Assembly: GCA_040756515.1 (NCBI GenBank)
Contig: JBFLYW010000017.1
Location: 1-64,000, forward strand
Reading direction: 5' to 3'
DNA from: DSXH01 sp020724325
Lineage (GTDB): Bacteria > Bacteroidota > Ignavibacteria > Ignavibacteriales > Melioribacteraceae
DNA length: 64,000 nt
Part shown: positions 9,683-18,219 of the stretch, one piece after another
Position numbering within the stretch: the first letter of the stretch is position 1
Layout: each line of letters begins with the position of its first letter
Program-made: the position numbers and the translations under genes
The notes under the pieces: generated by a model
The model's database searches: none
What the model was told of the DNA's origin: nothing
What the model saw: the letters and a program-made list of their open reading frames with translations, nothing else

Positions 9683-10561
9683 TTGAAAATTGATAAAAAC
9701 AAAATCGAGTTTTTCCTTTTTCGGTCGGTTCTATTCTTATTAAAGAAACTTGGACTCAAAAAAACGCGAAAGCTCGCTTCTAAAGTTGGTCTTTTTATTT
9801 ATTATTTTATTCCGATTAGGCGGACTACAACAATTTCAAATCTGCATAAGGCATTTCCGTTAAAATCGAAATCTGGAATCCGTTCAATTGCGCGTAAGAA
9901 TTATCAGAGTATTACAATTACATTTTTTGAATTAATGCTCATTCCGCATCTTCCGCATTCAATAATTGAAAATCAGGTAGAATGCACTAACATAGAATTA
10001 ATTAATGAAAAAGTTCGGAATGGAAAAGGACTTATTCTATTAACAGCACACTTTGGTAACTGGGAATTTATTATCTCCTATTTAGCTCCGAAATTTGAAG
10101 GTATTTTCAACATACTGGTTAAACCCCAGCGAAATCCTTTTATTACAAAATGGCTTGAAGAAACACGTTATGTAGCACGTACCAAAATAATTCCAATTGG
10201 AGTATCGGTAAAATCTATTTATCAGGCACTCAACAATAAAGAAGTAGTATTAATTGCCGGGGATCAACGCGGGCACAAAGATGGACCGCGGTTCAATTTT
10301 TTTAACCAGCCGACTTCTTACTATACTGGAACTGCTGCTATTGTTGATAGAATGAAATGCAGTTTGTTAATTTGTTTTATTCAGAGGAAAACAGACCTTA
10401 CATATAAACTTACAATAAAGGAATTAGATTTTTCTGAAACGATTGATGATGAAGATAAACGGATCTCTCTCATTACACAAAAATATATTGAATTACTGGA
10501 AGAACTTGTTAAAGAAAATCCCGAACAATATTTTTGGATGCACAAACTTTGGAAATATTAA
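9683..10561 (+). CDS. Lysophospholipid/lipid A acyltransferase (LpxL/HtrB family)
   Basis: 292-residue inner-membrane acyltransferase of the LpxL/LpxM (lipid A late acyltransferase) family. The catalytic H-x4-E motif is HFGNWE at residues 123-128. The second conserved block is LIAGDQRG at about 193, and a hydrophobic anchor lies near residues 35-45. The start is a TTG two bases after the previous stop; no later ATG would keep the membrane segment. It overlaps the next gene, a GT9 glycosyltransferase, by 28 bases, which supports a lipopolysaccharide role. The acyl chain used and the position acylated cannot be read from sequence. Confidence 0.85.
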   Translation: MKIDKNKIEFFLFRSVLFLLKKLGLKKTRKLASKVGLFIYYFIPIRRTTTISNLHKAFPLKSKSGIRSIARKNYQSITITFFELMLIPHLPHSIIENQVECTNIELINEKVRNGKGLILLTAHFGNWEFIISYLAPKFEGIFNILVKPQRNPFITKWLEETRYVARTKIIPIGVSVKSIYQALNNKEVVLIAGDQRGHKDGPRFNFFNQPTSYYTGTAAIVDRMKCSLLICFIQRKTDLTYKLTIKELDFSETIDDEDKRISLITQKYIELLEELVKENPEQYFWMHKLWKY

Positions 10562-11580
10562 ACGGTAAAGAAAAAATACTTGTAATCCAAACGGCATTTC
10601 CCGGCGATGCAATTCTTACATTGCCAATGATTCAAAAATTAAAGGAAAAATATCCTAACAGTTCGGTTGATGTAGTATCAATCCCAGCTACCAAAGAAAT
10701 ATTTGAATACTCCCCTTACGTGGATAAGGTTATTCCTCTCGATAAAAAGGGGAATCAGAAATCTGTTCTGCAGTTAATTAGTTTCGTCAACAATCTAAAG
10801 AAGAATAACTATACTAAACTATATTCTCCACACAGATCTTTTAGAACGTCTCTTATGGTTTATTTGCTGAATGTAAAAGAATCGTTCGGCTTCGATAACG
10901 CCTCGTTAAGTTTTGTATATAACCATGTAATTAGGTATGATAAAACGGCTCACGAGGTAAGCCGTAACTTGAAACTGATAGGAATAGAGCCGGACGATGA
11001 GAAATGGAAAATTATTCCTGAAATAAATTCATCAAAAGAAATTGATGAAAAAATTTTTGACTTAACCAATAATATTTCTCTGCCAATTGTAGCAATTGCA
11101 CCCGGTTCGGTCTGGCATACTAAAAAGTATCCTGAAGAATACTTTGAAATGGCTGCTTTGCATTTAATCGAAAGAAATTATTTCGTTGTTTTTATTGGCG
11201 GAAAAGAGGATTATGAATTATGTGAACGACTTCATCAAAACCTGAAATCCGGTTCCCAAAATTTTACAGGTTTATTAAACATAATAGAATCGATCCAGCT
11301 GTTAAGGCAATGCAAATTATTAATATGTAACGACAGTGCACCAACGCACATGGGAATGGCTGCTCGTATTCCGGTTTTAACAATATATTGTTCTACAATT
11401 CCAGATTTTGGTTTTTATCCTTACAATGAAAAAAGTTTTTTACTATCTCTGGATGGATTAAAATGCAAACCATGCGGAATTCATGGAAGAAGAAAATGTC
11501 CTATAAAAACATTCGACTGCGGGTTTAAATTGCTTCCTAATGTACTAATAGAAAAAATAAATCTATTACTTCCGTTGTAA
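10534..11580 (+). CDS. Glycosyltransferase family 9 (LPS heptosyltransferase-like)
   Basis: GT9 family enzymes move ADP-heptose or similar sugars onto the LPS core. The N-terminal Rossmann start ILVIQTAFPGDAILTLPMIQ is typical. The donor-binding half has APGSVWHTKKYP at about 188, then FIGGKEDYELCERL and CNDSAPTHMGMAARIPVL, ending in the KCKPCGIHG cysteine-rich stretch common in these enzymes. The longest reading starts at TTG 10534; another TTG at 10549 is possible and would shorten the overlap with the acyltransferase. Two further GT9 genes occur at 28335 and 29339. The exact sugar is unknown. Confidence 0.85.
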   Translation: MDAQTLEILNGKEKILVIQTAFPGDAILTLPMIQKLKEKYPNSSVDVVSIPATKEIFEYSPYVDKVIPLDKKGNQKSVLQLISFVNNLKKNNYTKLYSPHRSFRTSLMVYLLNVKESFGFDNASLSFVYNHVIRYDKTAHEVSRNLKLIGIEPDDEKWKIIPEINSSKEIDEKIFDLTNNISLPIVAIAPGSVWHTKKYPEEYFEMAALHLIERNYFVVFIGGKEDYELCERLHQNLKSGSQNFTGLLNIIESIQLLRQCKLLICNDSAPTHMGMAARIPVLTIYCSTIPDFGFYPYNEKSFLLSLDGLKCKPCGIHGRRKCPIKTFDCGFKLLPNVLIEKINLLLPL

Positions 11581-11631
11581 GAAAAATAGCCTCTAAATTT
11601 ATATATTTGCTTTACCTAATAAGGAAATAAA

Positions 11632-12462
11632 ATGAAGTGGTTTAAGTGGGATTTTGTAAGAAAAACAACTTTTTATATAACTCCTAATTATCCAGATGCT
11701 TCAACAAAGAATTACAAATTTAGTTTATTCAGAATAGCCGCCTACACACTTATCTATACATTTATTTCGTGGCTGGTTTTAATTTTTATTTTGTCAGTTT
11801 CTCCGCTTAAGGATTTTCTTTTTGTCTTAGATAATCAAGAATTTATTGAGCAGCGTAGTAAGATAAACGAACTACAGACAAAAGTAGAATTATTAACCGG
11901 ACAGCTTCAGAAAATTGCCAGCACTAACGAACGGATGAAGTACGCTCTTAAATTAGCAAATACAGATTCTATCAGTTCTTCAAATCCTCTTTACGATACT
12001 CTAAAAAAAACTATTAATAAAAAGCTTCCGGTTGGAGGTAACATTTATTCTGTTTTTAAAGAGCTATTAAACATAATCTATCAGTCTAATTCCAAATCAA
12101 TCTTTTTGGAACCTGTTACCGGAATAATAACGCAAAGATTTAATTCTGAAAAAGGGCATTTGGGAATTGACTACGGTGTTCCTTCCGGAACACCTGTTTA
12201 TGCTTCGGCTGGCGGGATGGTTATTTTTGCAGATTATACTTATGAGAACGGCTATATGATAATAATTAACCATGATAACGGCTATACTACACTCTATAAA
12301 CATTGTTCGTCGGTACTTAAAAAGCAGCGTGATTACGTTAGACAGGGAGAACTGATTGCGTTAAGCGGTAATTCCGGAAAAAATACTACTGGACCGCATC
12401 TCCATTTCGAAATCTGGCTTAACGGTAAACCAATAAATCCAGAAGAAATTTTAATTAAGTAG
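11632..12462 (+). CDS. M23 family metallopeptidase, membrane-anchored
   Basis: Type II membrane protein of 276 residues. It has a cytoplasmic basic N-terminus, one membrane helix at about 33-56, a coiled coil at about 70-105, and a LytM/M23 domain at about 160-270. The zinc-site motifs are intact: H-x3-D in GHLGIDYG and the H-L-H of TGPHLHFEIW. It cleaves peptide cross-bridges in peptidoglycan. A bactofilin gene follows at 9 bases; M23 peptidase plus bactofilin is a recurring pair linked to cell shape, with the bactofilin polymer positioning the hydrolase on the cytoplasmic side. The pair appears to share a transcript with the ATP synthase genes that follow. Confidence 0.9.
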   Translation: MKWFKWDFVRKTTFYITPNYPDASTKNYKFSLFRIAAYTLIYTFISWLVLIFILSVSPLKDFLFVLDNQEFIEQRSKINELQTKVELLTGQLQKIASTNERMKYALKLANTDSISSSNPLYDTLKKTINKKLPVGGNIYSVFKELLNIIYQSNSKSIFLEPVTGIITQRFNSEKGHLGIDYGVPSGTPVYASAGGMVIFADYTYENGYMIIINHDNGYTTLYKHCSSVLKKQRDYVRQGELIALSGNSGKNTTGPHLHFEIWLNGKPINPEEILIK

Positions 12463-12471
12463 GAGTATTAA

Positions 12472-12843
12472 ATGGCTACAAAAAAAGATCCTCATACAGA
12501 AGACGTGAGCATTATTAGCAATGGTGTTACAATTGATGGTAACTTAAAAAGCGAGGGGAATGTAAGAGTTGATGGAATTATCAACGGAAACATTACGGTC
12601 AGCGGCAACTTAACATTAGGCGATTCTTCAAGAATTGCCGGTGAAGTTAAAGCGCGCTGCATTACAATGAGCGGACAAATTGAAGGTAAAGTTTTTGTTG
12701 AAGAAAAATTACGGCTTGAATCTAAATCGGTTTTTAAAGGTGACCTAATTGCAAAAACATTAATTATAGAAGAAGGTGCTCTTTTTGACGGGCGAAGTTC
12801 TATGAAACAAAATAGCTCTTCTTCAAAAGATTTGAATGGATAA
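12472..12843 (+). CDS. Bactofilin (polymer-forming cytoskeletal protein)
   Basis: 123 residues made almost entirely of short beta-helix turns (DGNLKSEGNVRVDG, INGNITVSGNLTLG, KVFVEEKLRLESKS), the hallmark of the bactofilin domain (DUF583). The tails are short and disordered, the C-terminal one Ser/Lys-rich. Bactofilins form nonpolar filaments without nucleotide and often bind the membrane. An AGGAG site precedes the ATG at 12472. The gene overlaps the following AtpZ/I-like gene by 8 bases, tying the cytoskeletal pair to the ATP synthase operon. Its partner is probably the M23 peptidase just upstream. Confidence 0.9.
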   Translation: MATKKDPHTEDVSIISNGVTIDGNLKSEGNVRVDGIINGNITVSGNLTLGDSSRIAGEVKARCITMSGQIEGKVFVEEKLRLESKSVFKGDLIAKTLIIEEGALFDGRSSMKQNSSSSKDLNG

Positions 12844-13084
12844 GGAAAAATATACTTCAAGATTTTCTGACAGCTATAGAAAAATTGGTCCATACCTTGG
12901 TCTTGGTACTCAACTTGCAGCTACAATTATATTAATGTTTTTCCTTGGCAGGTGGCTGGATAACCTGCTAAACACTGCTCCATTTTTAATGATCGCTTTT
13001 TCACTATTAGGCGGATTTGCCGGAATTTATAATTTTATTAAAACCGTTTTGTATCTCAACAAAAAAATTGATAAGAAAAATTAA
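12836..13084 (+). CDS. atpZ: AtpZ/AtpI-family membrane protein
   Basis: 82 residues with two membrane helices (about 22-42 and 47-68) and the G-x-G-T-Q-L-A and G-R-W-L-D motifs of the small AtpZ/AtpI family found at the head of F-type ATP synthase operons. These proteins assist c-ring assembly or Mg/Ca handling. It overlaps the bactofilin gene upstream and a second small membrane gene downstream. The two together replace the single atpI of other bacteria. Confidence 0.75.
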   Translation: MDKEKYTSRFSDSYRKIGPYLGLGTQLAATIILMFFLGRWLDNLLNTAPFLMIAFSLLGGFAGIYNFIKTVLYLNKKIDKKN

Positions 13085-13445
13085 ATATCCCCTCCTATTT
13101 CTAACACTTTTTGTGTCATCGCTTTTTATATTGAATCATTTTCAAATAGTAACAAAACTCTTTAAAGATTCCGTTCTCTATGCTTGTTTGATTATGCTGG
13201 TAAACTTTACACTTTTTTTAATTTTCTGGGAGTATTCAAAAAATAAATCAAATAAGACCTTTCTGATCTTCAACCTTGGCGGAATGGTTTTTCGGCTTGT
13301 TTTAATGCTTATCGGTGTAATCGTGGCTTTAAAATTCTTGAATATTGACAAATATGCGTTTATATTTGCACTCTTTATATGGTATATATTATTTATTACC
13401 TATGAAATAGTTCTATTTAAGAAAAAAGCTGAAAAAGTTACATAA
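13068..13445 (+). CDS. AtpI-like membrane protein (ATP synthase accessory)
   Basis: About 125 residues with four predicted membrane helices (PLLFLTLFVSSLFIL, ACLIMLVNFTLFLIFW, MVFRLVLMLIGVIVALKFL, FIFALFIWYILFITYEIVLF). The helix layout and place between atpZ and atpB match the second small AtpI-type protein of Chlorobi-like operons. I chose the TTG at 13068; an earlier ATG at 13017 would overlap atpZ by 68 bases and add a polar leader. Sequence identity to known AtpI is weak to my eye, so the name rests on position and topology. Confidence 0.6.
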   Translation: MIRKIKYPLLFLTLFVSSLFILNHFQIVTKLFKDSVLYACLIMLVNFTLFLIFWEYSKNKSNKTFLIFNLGGMVFRLVLMLIGVIVALKFLNIDKYAFIFALFIWYILFITYEIVLFKKKAEKVT

Positions 13446-13464
13446 TTCTAAAAAAATCAAGTAA

Positions 13465-14304
13465 ATGTGGATTTCTGATTCATCTGCAGCAGTAGATACC
13501 TTAAAAGAAGCCGCCGGTAGCCAGGATACCGGATGGATAATGCATCATGTTTTGGATGCCCGAGAACTGGATTTAACTCCTTTTGGAATAATTCATTTAC
13601 CCCAATTTCATTTATTCGGAATGGACCTATCAATTACTAAGCATGTTGTATTTATGTGGATTGCGGTTCTCTTATTGGTTTTGGCATTTATTGCAGCAAG
13701 AAAATCTTACCAGAAATCCCTCATCCCCCGCGGTATTACTAACTTGCTTGAAGTGCTCATTGTATTCGTCCGCGATGAAATTGCTAAACCAACTATTGGT
13801 CACGGTTTCGAAAAGTTTTTACCTTATTTGCTAACATGCTTTTTCTTTATCCTAACATGCAATTTTTTAGGTCTTATACCTTGGGGTTCTACTGCAACAA
13901 GTAATATTTCTGTAACAGCTACATTAGCCACAATTTCGTTTTTTGTAATTCAGATTGGCGGAATAATGAAGAATGGGTTCTTCGGTTATTTCAAAGGATT
14001 GATTCCGCATGGAATTCCTTTCTGGTTGCTTCCAATTATGTTTGTAGTTGAATTGCTCGGGTTATTTACTAAACCATTTGCTCTGGCAATTCGTCTTTTT
14101 GCAAACATGACTGCCGGTCATATTGTTATAATGGCATTACTCGGATTAATATTTATATTAAGAACATATTTTGTTGTTCCTGTTTCAATTTCATTTGCAT
14201 TATTTATTTTCTTGTTAGAAATATTAGTAGCACTTATTCAAGCATATATTTTTACGATGTTATCCTCGCTGTTTATAGGGATGGCATATCATCAAGAGCA
14301 TTAA
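13465..14304 (+). CDS. atpB: F-type ATP synthase subunit a
   Basis: 279-residue stator channel subunit of the F0 sector. The essential arginine sits in FALAIRLFANMTAGH near residue 210, and the last helix has the ALIQAYIFTMLSSLFIG block. The N-terminus extends about 60 residues before the first helix, as in Chlorobi-type subunits. The ribosome site is weak. It is followed by subunit c at 35 bases. Together with c, b, delta, alpha and gamma it forms the operon here; beta and epsilon are not in this cluster. Confidence 0.95.
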   Translation: MWISDSSAAVDTLKEAAGSQDTGWIMHHVLDARELDLTPFGIIHLPQFHLFGMDLSITKHVVFMWIAVLLLVLAFIAARKSYQKSLIPRGITNLLEVLIVFVRDEIAKPTIGHGFEKFLPYLLTCFFFILTCNFLGLIPWGSTATSNISVTATLATISFFVIQIGGIMKNGFFGYFKGLIPHGIPFWLLPIMFVVELLGLFTKPFALAIRLFANMTAGHIVIMALLGLIFILRTYFVVPVSISFALFIFLLEILVALIQAYIFTMLSSLFIGMAYHQEH

Positions 14305-14339
14305 TTATTTAATAACAGTACATAATAGGAGGAAGTTAC

Positions 14340-14558
14340 ATGGAATACGCATATTTAGCAGCTGGTTTTAGTGCAGCATTAACCGTTATAGGTGGTGCAT
14401 TCGGTATTGGTAAATTAGCAAGTGCTGCTATGGAAGCAAGCGGACGTCAGCCCGAAGCTGCCGGTGAAATTAGAACATCAATGATTATTGCTGCTGCTCT
14501 CATAGAAGGTATTTCACTTTTTGCTCTGGTTATTTGTATTCTTCTTGCATTGAAGTAA
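14340..14558 (+). CDS. atpE: F-type ATP synthase subunit c
   Basis: 72-residue hairpin of two membrane helices joined by the R-Q-P loop (residues 36-38). The ion-carrying carboxylate is Glu56 in AAALIEGISLF. The neighbouring residues do not show the Gln/Ser-Thr pattern of sodium-binding rings, so proton use is likely. A strong GGAGGA ribosome site precedes the ATG, in keeping with the high copy number of c in the ring. Confidence 0.95.
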   Translation: MEYAYLAAGFSAALTVIGGAFGIGKLASAAMEASGRQPEAAGEIRTSMIIAAALIEGISLFALVICILLALK

Positions 14559-14596
14559 TAATTAGTTTTTTCCCAAATTATTAGGAAATTTTTAGA

Positions 14597-15139
14597 ATGT
14601 TATTAGCTGATTTATTTGTTGTTGCTCTTGCCGGCGGTGGAGAAAGCGGCGGACCCCTGGATGTTAATCCGGGTGTTATTCTTTGGACTGTAGTTACATT
14701 CATTTTCTTGCTTCTTATTCTTAAAAAGATTGCATGGAAACCGATTCTTAAATCCCTGAATGAAAGAGAATCTTTTATAAAAGAATCTCTCGAAAAAGCA
14801 GAGGTTGCCAAGAAAGATGCTGAGAAATTAATTGCTGATAACAAACAAAGTATGCTTAAAGCCGAGGAAGAAGCCAAAAAAATTATTGATCAGGGCAGAG
14901 AATATGCAGTAAAATTAAAATCTCAGATTCTGGATGAAAGCAAATTGCAAGCTAAAAAAATGATTGAAGACGCAGCCGGCGAAATTGAAAGAAAGAATGC
15001 CGAGGCATATAATAAACTGAAAGAACAGGTTGCAGATATCGCTATTCAATCTGCTGAAAAAATTCTAAGAGAAAATCTGGATAAGGAAAAACAAATTAAA
15101 TTAGTTAAGAAATATTTGGACGACCTTTCTAAGAACTGA
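14597..15139 (+). CDS. atpF: F-type ATP synthase subunit b
   Basis: 180 residues: a short N-terminal hydrophobic stretch, the membrane helix around 27-45 (GVILWTVVTFIFLLLILKKIAW), then a long charged coiled coil that makes the peripheral stalk. It lies two bases before atpH and 38 bases after atpE. Length and layout are normal for the family. Confidence 0.93.
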   Translation: MLLADLFVVALAGGGESGGPLDVNPGVILWTVVTFIFLLLILKKIAWKPILKSLNERESFIKESLEKAEVAKKDAEKLIADNKQSMLKAEEEAKKIIDQGREYAVKLKSQILDESKLQAKKMIEDAAGEIERKNAEAYNKLKEQVADIAIQSAEKILRENLDKEKQIKLVKKYLDDLSKN

Positions 15140-15141
15140 AT

Positions 15142-15690
15142 ATGAGTGTTTTTAGAATATCATACCGCTATGCAAATTCCTTTTTTCAGCTTGCAGAAGA
15201 AAAAAAAGCTTTGGAAAAATTTGCCGAGGATGTTGAACTGATTTACAATACTCTCCTTCAATCCAAAGAATTGAGAGCAATACTTCGTAATCCGGTTATT
15301 AAACAAAAGGATAAGAAAAATCTTCTTTCGAAAATTTTTAGCTCAAAATTAGAGAACGAGACTTCCAAATTCCTGGAGTTTCTTGTAACAAAAGGTAGGG
15401 AAGATATAATTACAGAGATTATGAAAGAATTCTTAAATCTGAGGGATGACAAAGTAGGAATTGTAAGAACAAATATAACTTCATCTGTAGATTTGACTGA
15501 TGCGGTTAGGAAAGAGATCTCTTCTAAATTAGAGAAAAAGACAAATAAGAAAGTTTTGGCGGAATTTGTAGCAGACAAAAATTTAATTGGCGGTTTTATA
15601 GTTCAGATAAAAGATATTGTATATGATGCATCGGTAAAGCATCAACTTGAATTATTAAGAAAAAAATTCTCGGAAGAGATAAGCATATAA
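15142..15690 (+). CDS. atpH: F-type ATP synthase subunit delta
   Basis: 182-residue OSCP/delta subunit that links the peripheral stalk to the F1 head. Family features are the start ISYRYANSFFQLAEE, the middle LRNPVIKQKDK, and the C-terminal LIGGFIVQIKDIVYDASVKHQLE. Start codon ATG two bases after the atpF stop; spacing to atpA is 17 bases. Confidence 0.93.
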   Translation: MSVFRISYRYANSFFQLAEEKKALEKFAEDVELIYNTLLQSKELRAILRNPVIKQKDKKNLLSKIFSSKLENETSKFLEFLVTKGREDIITEIMKEFLNLRDDKVGIVRTNITSSVDLTDAVRKEISSKLEKKTNKKVLAEFVADKNLIGGFIVQIKDIVYDASVKHQLELLRKKFSEEISI

Positions 15691-15707
15691 ACAATTAGGA
15701 AATAATC

Positions 15708-17252
15708 ATGGCTGAAATTAGACCTGACGAAGTATCTGCAATACTTAGAAAACAACTTGCCGGTTTTGATAATGAAGTTGATATTTATGAAGTCGGTACA
15801 GTTTTACAAGTGGGCGATGGAATTGCACGTGTATATGGTTTATCCAATGTAATGGCAAGCGAGCTGGTTGAATTCCCGAATAATGTAACCGGTATGGTAC
15901 TAAACCTGGAAGAAGATAGTGTTGGATGCGTTCTCTTTGGTGAAAGTACATTAATAAAAGAAGGCGACACGGTTAAAAGAACCAACCGCGTTGCTTCATT
16001 TCCGGTAGGAGATAAACTCCTTGGTAGAGTAGTAAATCCTCTTGGTGAACCTGTAGATGGAAAAGGTACAATTAAATTCGATAAGTACATGCCTATCGAA
16101 AGAAAAGCTCTTGGCGTAATTGCGCGTCAACCGGTTAAAGAACCATTGCAAACAGGTATAACTGCTATTGATGCAATGATACCAATTGGCAGGGGACAGC
16201 GCGAACTTATTATCGGCGATCGTCAAACTGGTAAAACAGCCATTGCTATTGATACAATAATTAATCAGAAATACACTCATACAGAAGAAGCTAAAAAGTA
16301 CGGCATTAAACCCGTTTACTGCGTTTATGTTGCAATTGGTCAAAAGAATTCAACTATAGCCCAGGTAGTTGCCAAGTTAGAAGAAGAAGGAGCAATGGCT
16401 TATACAACTATTGTATCTGCACCGGCTTCTTCTCCCGCACCGCTGCAATATATAGCCCCTTACTCGGGCGCAACTTTGGGAGAACATTTTAGAGATACTG
16501 GAAGGCATTCTCTTTTAATCTATGATGATCTTTCCAAACAAGCTGTTGCTTACCGTGAACTTTCGTTGCTGCTTAGAAGACCTCCCGGACGCGAAGCTTA
16601 CCCCGGTGATGTATTTTATTTACATTCCCGCTTGCTTGAAAGAGCTTCCAAATTAAGCGAAGATCTCGGCGGCGGAAGTTTAACTGCACTTCCTATAATT
16701 GAAACTCAGCAAGGCGACGTTTCGGCTTATATTCCTACAAATGTTATTTCAATTACAGACGGTCAGATTTATCTTGAACCCAACTTATTTAATGCCGGAG
16801 TTCGACCAGCAATTAACGTTGGTATTTCGGTTTCGCGTGTTGGCGGTAATGCGCAGATTAAAGCTATGAAAAAAGTTGCCGGCTCTCTCAAAATAGATTT
16901 AGCTCAGTATAGAGAACTGGAAGCTTTTGCAAAATTTGGCTCCGATCTTGATAAAGCAACTCAAAGGATTCTTGCAAAAGGTGCTCGTCTTGTGGAATTA
17001 CTTAAACAAGATCAATACTCACCTATTTCTGTAGAGAAACAGGTTATTTCTGTTTTCCTTGGCACCAACAACTATATGGATTCTATTAAACTACAGGATG
17101 TAAAAAAATTCGAAAAAGAATTTCATGAATTTGCCGAATTGAAATATCCGGCTATTTATGAAAGCATTATATCCACAAAAGAATTGAAGGATGATATTGT
17201 TCAGCTGTTAAAAAAAGCGGCTGATGAATTTGTTGAAAAATTTAACAAATAA
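15708..17252 (+). CDS. atpA: F-type ATP synthase subunit alpha
   Basis: 514 residues, normal length. The Walker A motif is GDRQTGKTA at about 169-177; SLLIYDDLSKQAVAYRE and the LLRRPPGREAYPGD block follow, with the arginine-finger region ISVSRVGGNAQIKAMK near 372. It forms the non-catalytic half of the F1 hexamer. The catalytic beta subunit is not encoded in this window, so atpD must lie elsewhere, as in Chlorobi. Confidence 0.97.
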   Translation: MAEIRPDEVSAILRKQLAGFDNEVDIYEVGTVLQVGDGIARVYGLSNVMASELVEFPNNVTGMVLNLEEDSVGCVLFGESTLIKEGDTVKRTNRVASFPVGDKLLGRVVNPLGEPVDGKGTIKFDKYMPIERKALGVIARQPVKEPLQTGITAIDAMIPIGRGQRELIIGDRQTGKTAIAIDTIINQKYTHTEEAKKYGIKPVYCVYVAIGQKNSTIAQVVAKLEEEGAMAYTTIVSAPASSPAPLQYIAPYSGATLGEHFRDTGRHSLLIYDDLSKQAVAYRELSLLLRRPPGREAYPGDVFYLHSRLLERASKLSEDLGGGSLTALPIIETQQGDVSAYIPTNVISITDGQIYLEPNLFNAGVRPAINVGISVSRVGGNAQIKAMKKVAGSLKIDLAQYRELEAFAKFGSDLDKATQRILAKGARLVELLKQDQYSPISVEKQVISVFLGTNNYMDSIKLQDVKKFEKEFHEFAELKYPAIYESIISTKELKDDIVQLLKKAADEFVEKFNK

Positions 17253-17280
17253 TTGAAGAATTATTAATGAATGATATTAT

Positions 17281-18162
17281 ATGGCAACACTAAGGGATAT
17301 TAAGAGAAGAATTAAAGGTGTTAAGAATACACAGCAGATTACAAAAGCCATGAAAATGGTAGCTGCTGCAAGACTTCGCCGCGCTCAAGAAAATATTATT
17401 AATTCTCGTCCGTATTCTAGAAAGATATCCGAAGTGTTAAACCATCTGTTGAAGATTGAAAAAAATATTAACAACCCATTAATTACCGAACGGAAAATTG
17501 AAAATATTGCGTTAATAGTTATTACATCCGACAGAGGTCTATGCGGAAGTTTCAATATTAATGCTATCAGATTTGCCGAAGAATATATTAATAATGAGTT
17601 GAATGAATTTAATAGAAAAGGAAAATTAGAATTATACTGTCTTGGTAAAAAGGGCAACGACCACTTTACCCGGCGGCATTACAACGTAACTGGTTCATAC
17701 CCTGGAATTTTTTCGCACTTAAAGTTTGACTTTGCATCCGGACTTGTTAGAGAATTAACTCACAAATATTTATCCGGAAAAATTGATAAAGTACTTGTTG
17801 TGTTCAACGAATTTAAATCTGTAATTCAACAAAAAACAGTAGTTGAACAGCATTTACCAATTAAACCTTTCGAAGAAACGGCTGCTGATAAAATCTATTC
17901 GGATTACATTTATGAACCGGATAAATCTGGCATTATTAATACAATGCTGCCAAAGCATCTGAACGCTCAAATGTGGAGATACTTATTAGAATCTTTTGCC
18001 GCAGAACTTGGCGCGCGTATGACTGCAATGGATATGGCTACGGAAAATGCCAAAGAAATGATTCGAACTTTGAATCTTACTTACAATAAAGAACGTCAAG
18101 CTTCTATTACAAGAGAAATAATTGAAATTGTTTCCGGTGCGAATGCCTTAAGAGGAAATTAA
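17281..18162 (+). CDS. atpG: F-type ATP synthase subunit gamma
   Basis: 293-residue central rotor shaft. The N-terminal helix LRDIKRRIKGVKNTQQITKAMKMV and the C-terminal helix (RMTAMDMATENAKEMI, YNKERQASITREIIEIVSGA) form the conserved coiled coil. The middle ITSDRGLCGSFN motif is also conserved. It is the last gene of the operon; no atpD or atpC follows. ffh begins 57 bases later. Confidence 0.95.
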   Translation: MATLRDIKRRIKGVKNTQQITKAMKMVAAARLRRAQENIINSRPYSRKISEVLNHLLKIEKNINNPLITERKIENIALIVITSDRGLCGSFNINAIRFAEEYINNELNEFNRKGKLELYCLGKKGNDHFTRRHYNVTGSYPGIFSHLKFDFASGLVRELTHKYLSGKIDKVLVVFNEFKSVIQQKTVVEQHLPIKPFEETAADKIYSDYIYEPDKSGIINTMLPKHLNAQMWRYLLESFAAELGARMTAMDMATENAKEMIRTLNLTYNKERQASITREIIEIVSGANALRGN

Positions 18163-18219
18163 ATAATTAATTTTTGAAATGAACCCCCTTTTTATTATCT
18201 TTTAATTAGTTGATAGGCA

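Noticed and set aside
17253..18219. Search for atpD or atpC after atpG
   Set aside because: Only atpG and a 57-bp gap before ffh are found, so the beta and epsilon genes are truly absent from this cluster.
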